Source of the DNA: Candidatus Roseilinea sp.
GTDB taxonomy: Bacteria; Chloroflexota; Anaerolineae; J036; Brachytrichaceae
Assembly: GCA_025998955.1 (NCBI GenBank)
Contig: AP024676.1
Coordinates: 4,604,612 to 4,668,611 of the forward strand
DNA length: 64,000 bases
Direction: 5' to 3'
Shown: one piece after another, positions 42,749-51,481 of the stretch
Layout of the letters: every line of letters begins with the position of its first letter
Numbering within the stretch: position 1 is the stretch's first letter
The notes under the pieces: generated by a model
The model's input: the letters and a program-made list of their open reading frames with translations, nothing else
Database searches by the model: none
What the model was told of the DNA's origin: nothing
Position numbers and translations under genes: made by a program

Positions 42749-43660
42749 TCAGAAATTCTGCACCGAAGCCGATTCCCCTAACCGCTTCGCCTCCTCCTCC
42801 AGCATTTGTTGTTGGATGCGCACGCGTTCCGGCACGATCTTCTCGCGCGGGGCGGTGGGCCGAAAGTCGTAGCCTTGCTCCGGGCTGATGCCCAGCCCGC
42901 GCAGCACAGCCAGCTCCACCAACGAATAGTCGGCCGGGTTGTCGCGCTTGAAGCACATCGGCGCCTTCAGCGCGATGGGCGGGTTGGTGATGATGCGTAC
43001 TCGGTCGGCATGGTTGAACGATGCCGTATGAATCATGTACGGATGCATGAGATACACGTCGCCCACGCGTCCGGTGGCCTCAACGAAGTCATGACACGCA
43101 GCGACGAAAGACGCGTTGGGAAATGCGTAGGGATGCACGCCCTCGGGATGGTCGGCCAAATAGCGCGCGACGTGCGGCACCGAATCGCAGGCGAGGAAAG
43201 TGCCGCCTCCCTGTGGTTCGATGTCACTCCACAACACGATGGTGAGCAGGGCTTGCTCCGGGCTATCCAGGAAGTGCAGGAAGAAATCGCCGTCTTTGTG
43301 CCAGCCGGGGGCCGCCGGCGAGGGCGGAATCCATTCTCGGTCGGCGCCGTCGTTGAAGTTGACGATGAAGGCATCCGACCAGCGCGCCGGCTGAGCGATG
43401 CGCTCCTCCCCGCCGCACAGGAAGCATATCGCCTCCCAAGCTTTGGGCGCGAAGGTCTTGATCTCGAATCGCCGGCGGGCCGGCATATGCACGCGCGACT
43501 GCTTCCATGTGCTGCGGTCGTCGCGATCGTAGCCCAGTCGCGGCCAAATTAGGTCGGTGAGTTGCGCGGCAGCTTCGCGGCTGAAGCAATCGTGTAGCAC
43601 GATGAAGCCGCGGCTGAGAAATTGCTCGACTTGTTCGGGGGTGAGTGGGTCAGTCGCCAT
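42749..43660 (-). CDS. Phytanoyl-CoA dioxygenase (PhyH) family protein
   Basis: 303 residues. Fe(II)/2-oxoglutarate-dependent oxygenase fold: the metal-binding HxD appears as WHKDGDFFLHF and the distal His in LMHPYMIHTASFN, with a following Arg (RVRIITNPPI) that would bind 2-oxoglutarate. Substrate unknown; PhyH relatives hydroxylate fatty acyl, amino acid and natural-product substrates. Its start overlaps the end of the serine hydrolase gene by 11 bases, so the two are translationally coupled. Confidence 0.87.
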   Translation of the reverse strand: MATDPLTPEQVEQFLSRGFIVLHDCFSREAAAQLTDLIWPRLGYDRDDRSTWKQSRVHMPARRRFEIKTFAPKAWEAICFLCGGEERIAQPARWSDAFIVNFNDGADREWIPPSPAAPGWHKDGDFFLHFLDSPEQALLTIVLWSDIEPQGGGTFLACDSVPHVARYLADHPEGVHPYAFPNASFVAACHDFVEATGRVGDVYLMHPYMIHTASFNHADRVRIITNPPIALKAPMCFKRDNPADYSLVELAVLRGLGISPEQGYDFRPTAPREKIVPERVRIQQQMLEEEAKRLGESASVQNF

Positions 43661-44828
43661 GCGCCGATTGTATGCATTCGACGACCGTTCGCGCCAGCGC
43701 TGCGCGGAAGGGCGTGAGCGTGTCCTCGCCCGCGCGCCCGTAGTAGATGTGGTTGGTCAGGCAAGCCAAGACCAGCGCGCGCGATGGGTCCACCCACAGG
43801 GCGGTGCCGGTGAAGCCGAGGTGACCGAAGGCTCCCTCGCCCAGCGGATAGCTCATCGCGGCTGGGTTGGACGACCGCAGCGCAAACCCCAATCCGCGTC
43901 GCACATCGCCTTCCTGCACCTGCAGGCGCACCATTTCGGCCAGCGTCTCTTGTCGCAGCACCGTCTCGCGCACGCTGGCCAACGCGCAGCGCAACGCTTC
44001 GCCGAATGCCGCGACATCGTGCGCCGTGCCGAACAAGCCGGCGTGCCCGGCGACCCCGCCGAAGGCAAAGGCATTCTCGTCGTGCACTTCGCCGCACATA
44101 CGACGGCCTTGATGCGCATAGAGCTCGGTCGGCGCAGCCATGTCGCAGGGGATCGGACCGTAGGTGATGGAATCTAGACCGAGTGGCGCCGTGACGCGGT
44201 TGCGCACAGTCTCGCGCAGCGTCTCGCCGGCCAGGCGCTCGATGGCAAAGCCGATGAGCAGCAAACCGATGTCACTGTAGACGACGCGTGTGCCGGGCCG
44301 ATAGGCGAACGCGGTTGCGAAGACCGTCTCGCGCAAGCGACGCCGGACTTCGGCCGCCGGAAGCGTGTGCTGCCATTCGGCAGCCATCTTCCAAAGCGGC
44401 AACCAGGCCGGCAACCCGGCGCTGTGCGACAGGAGCTGCCGGAAGGTGACCACGCCGGCGTCAACCTCGCCCTCGGTATGCGGTGCGATTTCGACGGAGC
44501 TGCCGGGGCGCAGTGGGTCAGGGGAGGGCGCGATGGGCCGTCGGCCGCAGAATTCGGGCAACACTTCGGTCACCGGTTGATCGAGTTGAACGCGGCCCGC
44601 TTCAACGAGCGTCATGAACGCGACGACGGTGAAAAGTTTGGAGACCGAGGCCAGGTCAAAGCGCGTCTCGGCAGTGGTCGGGCATGCTCGTGCCTCTGGA
44701 TCGAGGAAGCCGGTGCTGATGTCGTAGACGATCTCGCCGCCGAGGCGCACCTGAACCTGTGCGGCGGGAAAGACGCGATCGAGAGCCGAGTCAATCAGCG
44801 CGTCGAGCGCGGAGAAGTCGTAGGTCAT
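43650..44828 (-). CDS. Serine hydrolase, class C beta-lactamase/DD-peptidase fold
   Basis: 392 residues without an evident signal peptide. The SxxK nucleophile motif is in FDLASVSKLFTVV, the Tyr motif is YSDIG, and the third motif is HLGFTGT. The family includes esterases, D-aminopeptidases and penicillin-binding relatives. The lack of a leader suggests a cytoplasmic hydrolase. It lies between the peptide-transport operon and the PhyH gene on the same strand, so it may act on imported compounds; this is inferred from position. Confidence 0.85.
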   Translation of the reverse strand: MTYDFSALDALIDSALDRVFPAAQVQVRLGGEIVYDISTGFLDPEARACPTTAETRFDLASVSKLFTVVAFMTLVEAGRVQLDQPVTEVLPEFCGRRPIAPSPDPLRPGSSVEIAPHTEGEVDAGVVTFRQLLSHSAGLPAWLPLWKMAAEWQHTLPAAEVRRRLRETVFATAFAYRPGTRVVYSDIGLLLIGFAIERLAGETLRETVRNRVTAPLGLDSITYGPIPCDMAAPTELYAHQGRRMCGEVHDENAFAFGGVAGHAGLFGTAHDVAAFGEALRCALASVRETVLRQETLAEMVRLQVQEGDVRRGLGFALRSSNPAAMSYPLGEGAFGHLGFTGTALWVDPSRALVLACLTNHIYYGRAGEDTLTPFRAALARTVVECIQSAHGD

Positions 44829-44835
44829 CGAAACG

Positions 44836-44915
44836 AGAAACCAGGTTGCTGCGAGGAACCTGGTTTCTGAGCGCCATGCAGAACCCGAGGTTCTTTGAAG
44901 AACCCCGGGTTCTGC
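44836..44915. repeat. Two adjacent palindromes downstream of the binding-protein gene
   Basis: The first pairs AGAAACCAGGTT (44836-44847) with AACCTGGTTTCT (44857-44868) perfectly. The second pairs GCAGAACCCGAGGTTCTT (44878-44895) with AAGAACCCCGGGTTCTGC (44898-44915) with one mismatch. The two units share the AGAACC/GGTTCT theme. They lie 3' of the binding-protein gene on the reverse strand, so they could stabilise or end that mRNA, or be REP-like elements; no T run follows. Confidence 0.6.
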
Positions 44916-44969
44916 AGGGTCTATCGGTCTATGACGCGAAGTTCCCGGTATGGATGTTCCGGTCGCAGC

Positions 44970-46817
44970 CTAGCCCGACTTGGGCCGCAGCGTGCCATCC
45001 AGGATCATCATCACCACGAAGTTATCGCCGTAGACCGCGTTCTTGTAGATTGGGTCGCCGTCGGGCGGGAAGCCTTCGACGCGCACGTTGAGCACCGGGT
45101 TGTTGCCGTAGCGCTCCCAGAGCGGGACGATGGGCAACAGCTCGTTGAACACCTTGGCCACTTCGGTGACGGCCGCTTTCTGAGCCGACTCGTCCAGGCC
45201 GAGGGCGGAGTTCACGATCAACTGCTCCAAATCCACTTCCTGGTCGCCCACCTTCTGCTTCATCGGGAAGTTCATACCCTTGCCGGTGGTGGATGCGACG
45301 TAGTTCGCGTTGAACAGCGGCGTGATCCACGAGAAGCTGGGGTGCGGATTGCCGGCGCCCCATCCACGGATGGCCATGACGAAATCGCCGGCCGGGATGT
45401 CCTTGGCGTGCTGCTGGAACTGCACGCCACGCACGGTGATCTTGAAGCCGGCCTGGTTCAACTGGTTAGCCAGGTTCTCGGCGGCGGCCGACCAGTCGGC
45501 AAACTCGGCGGGCACGGTCAGCTCGAATTCGAGTTTCTTGCCCTTGTCGTCCACCCACACGCCGTCGTCGCCCTTCTTGAAGCCGAGGCCGGTCAGCAGC
45601 TCCTCGGCCTTCTGCGGGTTGTAGTCGTAGGTGTTCATCTGGGCCAGCGCGTCGGCCTCGATCCAGTTCGGGATCAAGTTGTCGCTGATGCCCACCATGT
45701 ACTTGTGCGGCACGCCGGAATCGCCCAGCGACACTTTGCCGTTCTCATCGCGCTTGACCGAGTAGGCCATCGCCTGTCGCACTTCCTTCAAACCGAGCGG
45801 GTAAACATCGTGGTTGAAGTAGATGGCCGGGCCGCTGTAAGTCGGCGCGCGGATGATGCGGATACCCTGGCTGACGAACTCCTTCTCCGTAGCCGGCGGG
45901 AAGCCGTGCGTGGCGTAGTCAATGTCGCCGGAGAGCACCAGCGGCGTCACCACAGGCGTCTCGCCGTTGTAGAGCACGATCTTGGCGAAGTTCACCTTCT
46001 CCGCTGCCCACGAGGAGGGGTTCAGGTTCATGGTGAGCGAGGCATCGGTGATGCTAGCCGGATCAATGTTGTAGGGACCGGAGACGATGAGCTTCTCCGG
46101 GCGGAACTCGGTGGCTTCCTTCAGCAGCGCCTTCCACTCGTCGCTGTCCTTGGTCTTGCCCTCCTTCACCAGTGCCGCCACCTTGTCGGCGATGGCGCCG
46201 TAGGTCGCCGCAGAGCGGATGGGCGTCACCAGCGCCAACCGGCGCACCAGGGTGCTGGGCTTGTTCATGTGGAACTCGACCGTCAGGTCATCCTTGGCGC
46301 GCACGTCGTCCACGTAGTTGAACAGCGTGAAGTTGAACAGGCGGCCGATGTTGAAGGTGGCCACCACGTCCTTCGCGGTGAAGGGATTACCGTCGCTCCA
46401 CTTCGCGCCTTCGCGCAGGGTAACCACGAAGTTGTCGCCATCGAACTGCCACGCCGTCGCCATGAGCGGCACATAGTCGCCCTCGGCCCACTTGTAGCGC
46501 GCCAGCGGCATTTCGAGCAGGTCGTGATAGATGGCGATACCGTTGGGGATACCGTCCGGCACGAATGAGTTCCAGTGGCCGGTGGGCGGCACTTGATACG
46601 GGAACGCGCCGTGGAATTCGCCGGTCTTCTCCATCTTCGGCGCGGCCTCGGGCGCCTTGGTCGCCTCGGCGGCCGGCGCTTGTTCAGCAGGCGCGGCGGG
46701 CTGGGCGGGCGCTACAGGCGCAGCCGGCGGCGCGCACGCGGCCAGCAACGCGCCGGCGCCGGTCAGTGCAGCGGCTTTCAGAAACTGCCTTCGGTTGACG
46801 ATCTTCTTGTCGGACAT
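44970..46817 (-). CDS. ABC transporter substrate-binding protein, SBP_bac_5 (peptide) family
   Basis: 615 residues from ATG 46817, with AGGAGG 8-13 bases upstream. The leader is Tat-like and lipobox-bearing (NRRQFLKAAALTGAGALLAAC), so the protein is probably exported folded and lipidated. After an Ala/Pro linker comes a family 5 binding fold (LREGAKWSDGNPFTAKDVVA; EVRQAMAYSVKRDENGKV). It is the last gene of the leftward transport operon beginning at 51140 and would supply peptides or related solutes to its permeases. Confidence 0.92.
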   Translation of the reverse strand: MSDKKIVNRRQFLKAAALTGAGALLAACAPPAAPVAPAQPAAPAEQAPAAEATKAPEAAPKMEKTGEFHGAFPYQVPPTGHWNSFVPDGIPNGIAIYHDLLEMPLARYKWAEGDYVPLMATAWQFDGDNFVVTLREGAKWSDGNPFTAKDVVATFNIGRLFNFTLFNYVDDVRAKDDLTVEFHMNKPSTLVRRLALVTPIRSAATYGAIADKVAALVKEGKTKDSDEWKALLKEATEFRPEKLIVSGPYNIDPASITDASLTMNLNPSSWAAEKVNFAKIVLYNGETPVVTPLVLSGDIDYATHGFPPATEKEFVSQGIRIIRAPTYSGPAIYFNHDVYPLGLKEVRQAMAYSVKRDENGKVSLGDSGVPHKYMVGISDNLIPNWIEADALAQMNTYDYNPQKAEELLTGLGFKKGDDGVWVDDKGKKLEFELTVPAEFADWSAAAENLANQLNQAGFKITVRGVQFQQHAKDIPAGDFVMAIRGWGAGNPHPSFSWITPLFNANYVASTTGKGMNFPMKQKVGDQEVDLEQLIVNSALGLDESAQKAAVTEVAKVFNELLPIVPLWERYGNNPVLNVRVEGFPPDGDPIYKNAVYGDNFVVMMILDGTLRPKSG

Positions 46818-46920
46818 GGTTACTCTTCCTCCTGATTCAAACTTGCGATTCATCGGCTAGACGGTGCTATGGGTAGGATTCGGATAAGCGAACTTGACTC
46901 GATGCATCACCTCCTTGTCG

Positions 46921-47103
46921 TCACTTCATGCCCCGCCGGGCGATGAGCACCACGAGAGCGGCGAAGATCAGCCCGACCGCAAGGCTCATGACCGATACGA
47001 CGAACTCCGCCGTACCGGGCGCCTGGCCGATCAGCACCGCAGCGGACGCGATCACGATGAACAGCGCGAGAGAGAGCGCCGTGCGGGTCATCCCTTCGCT
47101 CAT
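46921..47103 (-). CDS. Small two-helix membrane protein of the transport operon
   Basis: 60 residues from ATG 47103, whose start overlaps the stop of the upstream ATPase gene by 4 bases. Two hydrophobic segments (ALSLALFIVIASAAVLIG; FVVSVMSLAVGLIFAALVVL) end in a basic tail (ARRGMK). I do not recognise it. The coupling suggests it is made together with the transporter and may be an accessory subunit. Confidence 0.65.
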   Translation of the reverse strand: MSEGMTRTALSLALFIVIASAAVLIGQAPGTAEFVVSVMSLAVGLIFAALVVLIARRGMK

Positions 47104-48107
47104 GCCGCCTCCTTTGCCCGCTCGCGGGCGACGACGTGGCAGGCGACGCGCGTGCCTTCGCCCATGTCCGCCAGCGGCGGGACGCTCACCTCGCACAGAC
47201 CTTCCTCGAACAGCGGGCAGCGCGGATGAAAGGAACACCCGCTAGGAAGGTTGAGTAAGCTGGGGATGTCTAGGCTGCGCAGTTGCAGCCGCTCTTTCGT
47301 GCGCGTGATGCGCGGGTCGGCCTCGGGGATGGCCGAGAGCAGGGCGCGGGTGTAAGGATGTTGTGGGTGGTTGATGATCTGCGGCGTGCGGCCGATCTCG
47401 ATCATCCGGCCCAGATACATCACCGCGATTCGGCCTTCCCAAGCGAAGTGTTTGGCTACGGCGAGGTCGTGGGTGATGAAGATGAACGTCACGCCCAGGT
47501 CGCGCTTCAAGCGCGTCAACATGTTGAGCAGGCTGACGCGGATCGAGACGTCCACCATCGAGACGGCCTCGTCGGCGACGATGACCTTGGGCGACACGGT
47601 AAGCGCGCGCGCTACCGACACGCGCTGGCGCTGGCCGCCGCTGAGCTGGTGCGGATACTTGTCGAGAAAGTCATCCGGCGGCGTCATGTCCACCGTGCGC
47701 AGCAGATCGCGCACGCGCTCGCGCGCCTGCTTGTGATTGGCGACGATGCCGTGCTGCAACAGCGGCGCGCTCATGATGCCGTACACCGTGTGCGCCGGAT
47801 TGAGCGACGCGTAGGGGTCCTGATGAATGAGTTGCACGGCCAAGCGATAGCGGCGGAATTCGTCTTTGCTCATCGCCCAGATGTTCTTGCCGGCATAGCG
47901 CACTTCACCGCCCGAAGGATGAATCAGCCCGGCGATCATCTTGCCCGTGGTGGTTTTGCCGCAGCCGCTCTCGCCCACCAAGCACACCACTTCGCCCTCC
48001 TGGACGGCCAGCGACACATCGTCCACGGCTTTCACCTGCTTGCGGTGCTGCTCGAAGATGCGCGAGACGCGAGCGAGCTCGATGATCGGCGTAGCGTGCG
48101 TTGTCAT
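47100..48107 (-). CDS. Oligopeptide/dipeptide ABC transporter ATP-binding protein (DppF/OppF type)
   Basis: 335 residues from 48107. Walker A GESGCGKTTTGKMIAG, signature LSGGQRQRVSVARAL, and Walker B KVIVADEAVSMVD are complete. The C-terminal oligo_HPY extension (INHPQHPYTRALLSAIPEAD) with a Cys cluster (SGCSFHPRCP) marks the peptide/nickel importer class, and the Cys set may hold an iron-sulfur cluster. It overlaps the partner ATPase gene by 4 bases. Works with the second ATPase and two permeases at the membrane. Confidence 0.93.
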   Translation of the reverse strand: MTTHATPIIELARVSRIFEQHRKQVKAVDDVSLAVQEGEVVCLVGESGCGKTTTGKMIAGLIHPSGGEVRYAGKNIWAMSKDEFRRYRLAVQLIHQDPYASLNPAHTVYGIMSAPLLQHGIVANHKQARERVRDLLRTVDMTPPDDFLDKYPHQLSGGQRQRVSVARALTVSPKVIVADEAVSMVDVSIRVSLLNMLTRLKRDLGVTFIFITHDLAVAKHFAWEGRIAVMYLGRMIEIGRTPQIINHPQHPYTRALLSAIPEADPRITRTKERLQLRSLDIPSLLNLPSGCSFHPRCPLFEEGLCEVSVPPLADMGEGTRVACHVVARERAKEAA

Positions 48108-49111
48108 GGCTTCACCTCTTGCCAGTGCCAGCACGCCGCGAATTGATCGTCGCCGACGCGCTCCAACCGCGGCTCCTGATTGCGGCATTGATCGGTGGCG
48201 TATGGGCAGCGCGGGTGGAAGGCACAGCCGAGCGGCGGGTTGATCAGGTCGGGCGGCGAGCCGGGGATGGAGGCCAGCGGGTGCATTTCGCCGGTGACGG
48301 TGGGCACGGAGCGCGTGAGCGCCAGCGTGTATGGATGGCGCGGTCGCTCGAAGATGTCGTACACACTGCCGATCTCGACGATGGCGCCGGCGTACACCGT
48401 TGCGACGCGGTCGGCCAGCTCGGCGGCCAGCGATAGGTCATGCGAGATAAAGATGAGCGAGAAGTCCAACTGCGTCCGCAGCCGGCGCAGTACCTCGATC
48501 ACCGAACGCTGGGTGAGGATGTCGAGCGCCGTGGTGGGCTCGTCGAGGATGATGACCTGCGGCTGCAGCAACAGCCCCAGCGCGATCAGCACGCGTTGGC
48601 GCATGCCGCCGCTCAGTTCGTGGGGGAAGGAGTGCATCACCCGTTGCGGATCAAGCTGCACCATCTTCAACAGCTCGATTGCGCGTTCGCGCACCGCTCG
48701 GGCGTCGGCCATGCCATGCGCGCGGGCGGTGTCGAGGAACTGCGCCTCGATGCGCAGCACCGGATTGAGGGCGTTCTGCGCGCCCTGAAACACCATGGCG
48801 CATTCCTGCCAACGGAAGCGGCGCAGCTCCTCTGCGTTCAGCGCCAGGACGTCCTGTGAGGTTCCGTTGCGGTAGTACATGATCCGGCCTTGCTTGATGC
48901 GCGCGGCCTTGGGCAGCAGTCGCACCAGCGCCAGGCCGAGCGTGGTCTTGCCGGAGCCGCTCTCGCCGATCAGCGCCAGCGTCTCGCCGCGCCGCAGCTC
49001 GAAGCTCACGCCGCGCACAGCCTTGACCACGCCGCGCCGCGCCGGATACTCCACCCACAGGTCTTCAACCAGGAGCGCCGGCTCACCTGCTGCTTTCACG
49101 CCCTCGCTCAT
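48104..49111 (-). CDS. Oligopeptide/dipeptide ABC transporter ATP-binding protein (DppD/OppD type)
   Basis: 335 residues. Walker A GESGSGKTTLGLALVRLL, signature LSGGMRQRVLIALGL, and Walker B VIILDEPTTALDIL are intact; the C-terminal HPYTLALTRSVPTVTG and GCAFHPRCPYA are the usual oligo_HPY end. It forms the ATPase pair with the downstream gene. The 62-base gap to the upstream permease gene is largely a 7-bp tandem array. Confidence 0.93.
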   Translation of the reverse strand: MSEGVKAAGEPALLVEDLWVEYPARRGVVKAVRGVSFELRRGETLALIGESGSGKTTLGLALVRLLPKAARIKQGRIMYYRNGTSQDVLALNAEELRRFRWQECAMVFQGAQNALNPVLRIEAQFLDTARAHGMADARAVRERAIELLKMVQLDPQRVMHSFPHELSGGMRQRVLIALGLLLQPQVIILDEPTTALDILTQRSVIEVLRRLRTQLDFSLIFISHDLSLAAELADRVATVYAGAIVEIGSVYDIFERPRHPYTLALTRSVPTVTGEMHPLASIPGSPPDLINPPLGCAFHPRCPYATDQCRNQEPRLERVGDDQFAACWHWQEVKP

Positions 49112-49120
49112 TGCCGTCCT

Positions 49121-49176
49121 TCACTCCCAACTTCCGACTTCTGACTCCTGACCTCTGACTTCTGACTCCTGACTCA
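49121..49176. repeat. 7-bp tandem array between permease and ATPase genes
   Basis: Eight heptads: TCACTCC, CAACTTC, CGACTTC, TGACTCC, TGACCTC, TGACTTC, TGACTCC, TGACTCA. The last unit provides the stop codon of the upstream permease gene (49174-49176, reverse strand). It therefore interrupts what is otherwise a tightly overlapping operon. Confidence 0.85.
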
Positions 49177-50052
49177 CACTCCCACCCTCAGCCGCGGGTT
49201 GAAGATCTCCTCCAGCGAGCGGGTGAACAGCACGAGCGAAAGCTGGAACAGCGCAATCGCGATCACCGGGGCCATGATGTTCAGAAAGCTGTCCTTGAAG
49301 AAGATCGCGCCGCGCGTCCACGCCAGTTGAATCGTCACCGCCCAACTGTTGTTGTCGGAGAACGATAGCAGGCCGAGGAACACCAAGCCGCCTTGCGCAT
49401 ACACCGCAGCGGTCATGGCAAACACCAGGCTGATGGCGATGTAGCTCATCATGTTGGGCAGAATCTCCTTGAAGATGATGTGCCGGTTGCTCATGCCGAG
49501 CGAGCGTGCCGCTTCTACATAGTCGCGCTGGCGCAGCGAGAGCACCTGCGAGCGGATGGCCCGCGTCAGCGTCGCCCACGACAGCAGCGCGAGGATGAGC
49601 GATAGCAGCCACACGTCGTTCAACTTGATCTGCGTGGCCAGCACGGCGAGCAGTGGAAAGGTGGGAATGGCCAACCAGAAGTCGGTCGCCGTCATGATGG
49701 CCGAATCCACCGCGCCGCCCAACAGCGCGCTGGTCGAGCCGAGCACCACGGCAATCAGCGTGCTGATGGCGCCAGTGAGGAAAGCGATGACGATCACATC
49801 CCGCCCGCCGTGCACGACCAGCGAGAAGATGTCGCGGCCCTGGAAGTCGGTGCCGAGGATGTGCTCGGCGGAGGGCGGGTTGTAGATTTTGTCCACGCGC
49901 GACGTCTTGTCCAGCGGCACGAACAACGGCATGACGAAGGCCAGGAAGATGAAGAACAGCAGCCCGATGAAGCCCAGGAAGCCGGCTTTGTTGCGGGCGA
50001 TCAACCTGAGCGTTTGGTTGACCCAGTGCGCGATGCCTTTCAAAAACGTCAT
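49174..50052 (-). CDS. Peptide ABC transporter permease (DppC/OppC type)
   Basis: 292 residues, about six transmembrane helices. The N-terminal OppC segment (LIARNKAGFLGFIGLLFFIF) and the DppC marks HILGTDFQGRDIFSLVVHGG and EAARSLGMSNRHIIFKEILP (the ATPase-contacting EAA loop) are present. It overlaps the other permease gene by 4 bases upstream. The stop codon lies within the heptad array. Confidence 0.92.
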   Translation of the reverse strand: MTFLKGIAHWVNQTLRLIARNKAGFLGFIGLLFFIFLAFVMPLFVPLDKTSRVDKIYNPPSAEHILGTDFQGRDIFSLVVHGGRDVIVIAFLTGAISTLIAVVLGSTSALLGGAVDSAIMTATDFWLAIPTFPLLAVLATQIKLNDVWLLSLILALLSWATLTRAIRSQVLSLRQRDYVEAARSLGMSNRHIIFKEILPNMMSYIAISLVFAMTAAVYAQGGLVFLGLLSFSDNNSWAVTIQLAWTRGAIFFKDSFLNIMAPVIAIALFQLSLVLFTRSLEEIFNPRLRVGV

Positions 50053-51140
50053 TTCGTCTCTCCTTGACCCAGACGGATGCGCGGGTCGAGCCGGCTATAC
50101 AACAAGTCGGCGATCAGGTTGGCCATGATGACCGAAATGGTGATGATCAGAAAGATGCCCTGCATCACCGGGTAGTCGCGCTGGTTGATGGCCTTGATCA
50201 ACTGCTGGCCGATGCCCTGATAGACGAAGATCGCCTCGATCAGCACCGAGCCGCCGAAGACGAAGCCGATGCTGATGGCGAGCTGGGTGAACAGCGGCAG
50301 CGAGGCGTTGCGACCGACATATGAGGTCATGATGCGGCCGTCTTTCAGGCCGCGCGCGCGCGCCACGGTCACATAGTCCTCCTCCAGCGTGGCGATCGTG
50401 CTGCTCTTCATCGCCAGCATCCAGCCACCGATGGTGGTGAGCACATACACGAAGATGGGCAGCGCAGCGTGATACAGCACGTCCAGGAAGAAGTGCAACG
50501 TGAAGCCCGGCTGCACACCCGGCGAGATCGAGCCGCGCATGCTGGCGATGTTGATGATCCTCAACTGCGGCCCCAGCACCACCAGCAGGATGATGGCGAT
50601 CAGGTAATTCGGCACCGAGCTGACCAGCGATGCGAATGTCGAGAGTGCGTAGTCAATCGGCGTCTCGCGCCGGTAGGCCATCAGCATGCCGAGCACCACG
50701 CCGAGGACGAAGCTGATCAGTAGCGACGTGCCGACACTGAACAACGTCCAGGGGAGGAACTGGCGGATGATGTCCGCGACGTAGGTGCCCTTGGAACGAT
50801 AGGACTGGCCGAGGTCGCCGCGCAGCAAGTTGCCCAAGTACTCCAGGTATTGCTGGCTCAGCGGCGCGTCGAGGTCAATGGCGAACAGCGCCGAGGCCTG
50901 ATCGCGCGCCTCCTGATACGACATGCCATACATCGCGATCTGCTCCTGGATGAAGATCTCGACGGGATTGCTGGGCATGAGGCGAATCAGGAAGAACGTG
51001 GCCGTCACGACGGCGAAGATCGTGGCCAGCGCCTTCACCAGACGGCGAAAGACGTAGCTGCGAAAGACGCGCTGCAGCACGTTGGGACGCGCCTGTTCTT
51101 CCGGCAAGCTTACGGGAATCGGGGCAGTTTGAACGGCCAT
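50049..51140 (-). CDS. Peptide ABC transporter permease (DppB/OppB type)
   Basis: 363 residues. The N-terminal helix (FRRLVKALATIFAVVTATFF) and loop RLMPSNPVEIF are followed by the permease core with LLISFVLGVVLGMLMAYRRE and the EAA loop DYVTVARARGLKDGRIMTSY. An N-terminal cytoplasmic extension of about 30 residues precedes the first helix. It is the first gene of the operon; an AAAGGTG lies about 12 bases before the ATG. Confidence 0.92.
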   Translation of the reverse strand: MAVQTAPIPVSLPEEQARPNVLQRVFRSYVFRRLVKALATIFAVVTATFFLIRLMPSNPVEIFIQEQIAMYGMSYQEARDQASALFAIDLDAPLSQQYLEYLGNLLRGDLGQSYRSKGTYVADIIRQFLPWTLFSVGTSLLISFVLGVVLGMLMAYRRETPIDYALSTFASLVSSVPNYLIAIILLVVLGPQLRIINIASMRGSISPGVQPGFTLHFFLDVLYHAALPIFVYVLTTIGGWMLAMKSSTIATLEEDYVTVARARGLKDGRIMTSYVGRNASLPLFTQLAISIGFVFGGSVLIEAIFVYQGIGQQLIKAINQRDYPVMQGIFLIITISVIMANLIADLLYSRLDPRIRLGQGETK

Positions 51141-51481
51141 GCTTCACACCTTTATGCGGCGACCGTCTCAGGCAAAGCGAACATCGCCTCGCCTGCGCTG
51201 TGCGCTCGGCAGATGAACCGGTCTGCGATGCCAAAGCGATATTAGCACGCCGATCTTCCTTCGACAAACGCTCACGCGACGATCGTGCGAATGTCGCGCG
51301 TACCCGCCCTCGACGAAGTGCGCAGGCGCGCCCGCGTCGGCGATCAGAGTGTGGATCGCCGAGAGATGTTCGGTTTCTGCCCGCGCTGCTGCACGTCAAT
51401 CAGGTCGTGGCGGCCGGCAGCAGCGGGCGATCGCCGCAGGCGACCAGAACGACGATTGTGGCGCACGGCGGAGCGAAGAGC
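51141..51481. other. Intergenic region upstream of the peptide transporter operon
   Basis: About 340 bases without a convincing gene. It should contain the promoter of the leftward permease operon, but I see no clear -35/-10 pair or operator palindrome. A short reverse-strand frame at about 51310-51380 (ETEHLSAIHTLIADAG) looks faintly protein-like and could be a relic; I do not annotate it as a gene. Confidence 0.4.

Noticed and set aside
44895..46568. 557-codon frame antisense to the peptide-binding-protein gene
   Set aside because: Valine/histidine/arginine-rich mirror of a strong sense gene; no start site or family signal.
48279..48292. GGGTGCATTTCGCC resembling the ISKra4/MITE terminus
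   Set aside because: It lies within the ATPase gene in conserved coding sequence, with no partner repeat or target duplication.
51310..51400. Weakly protein-like reverse frame upstream of the permease operon
   Set aside because: Too short, no homologous motif I can name, and no start or ribosome site; left as intergenic.
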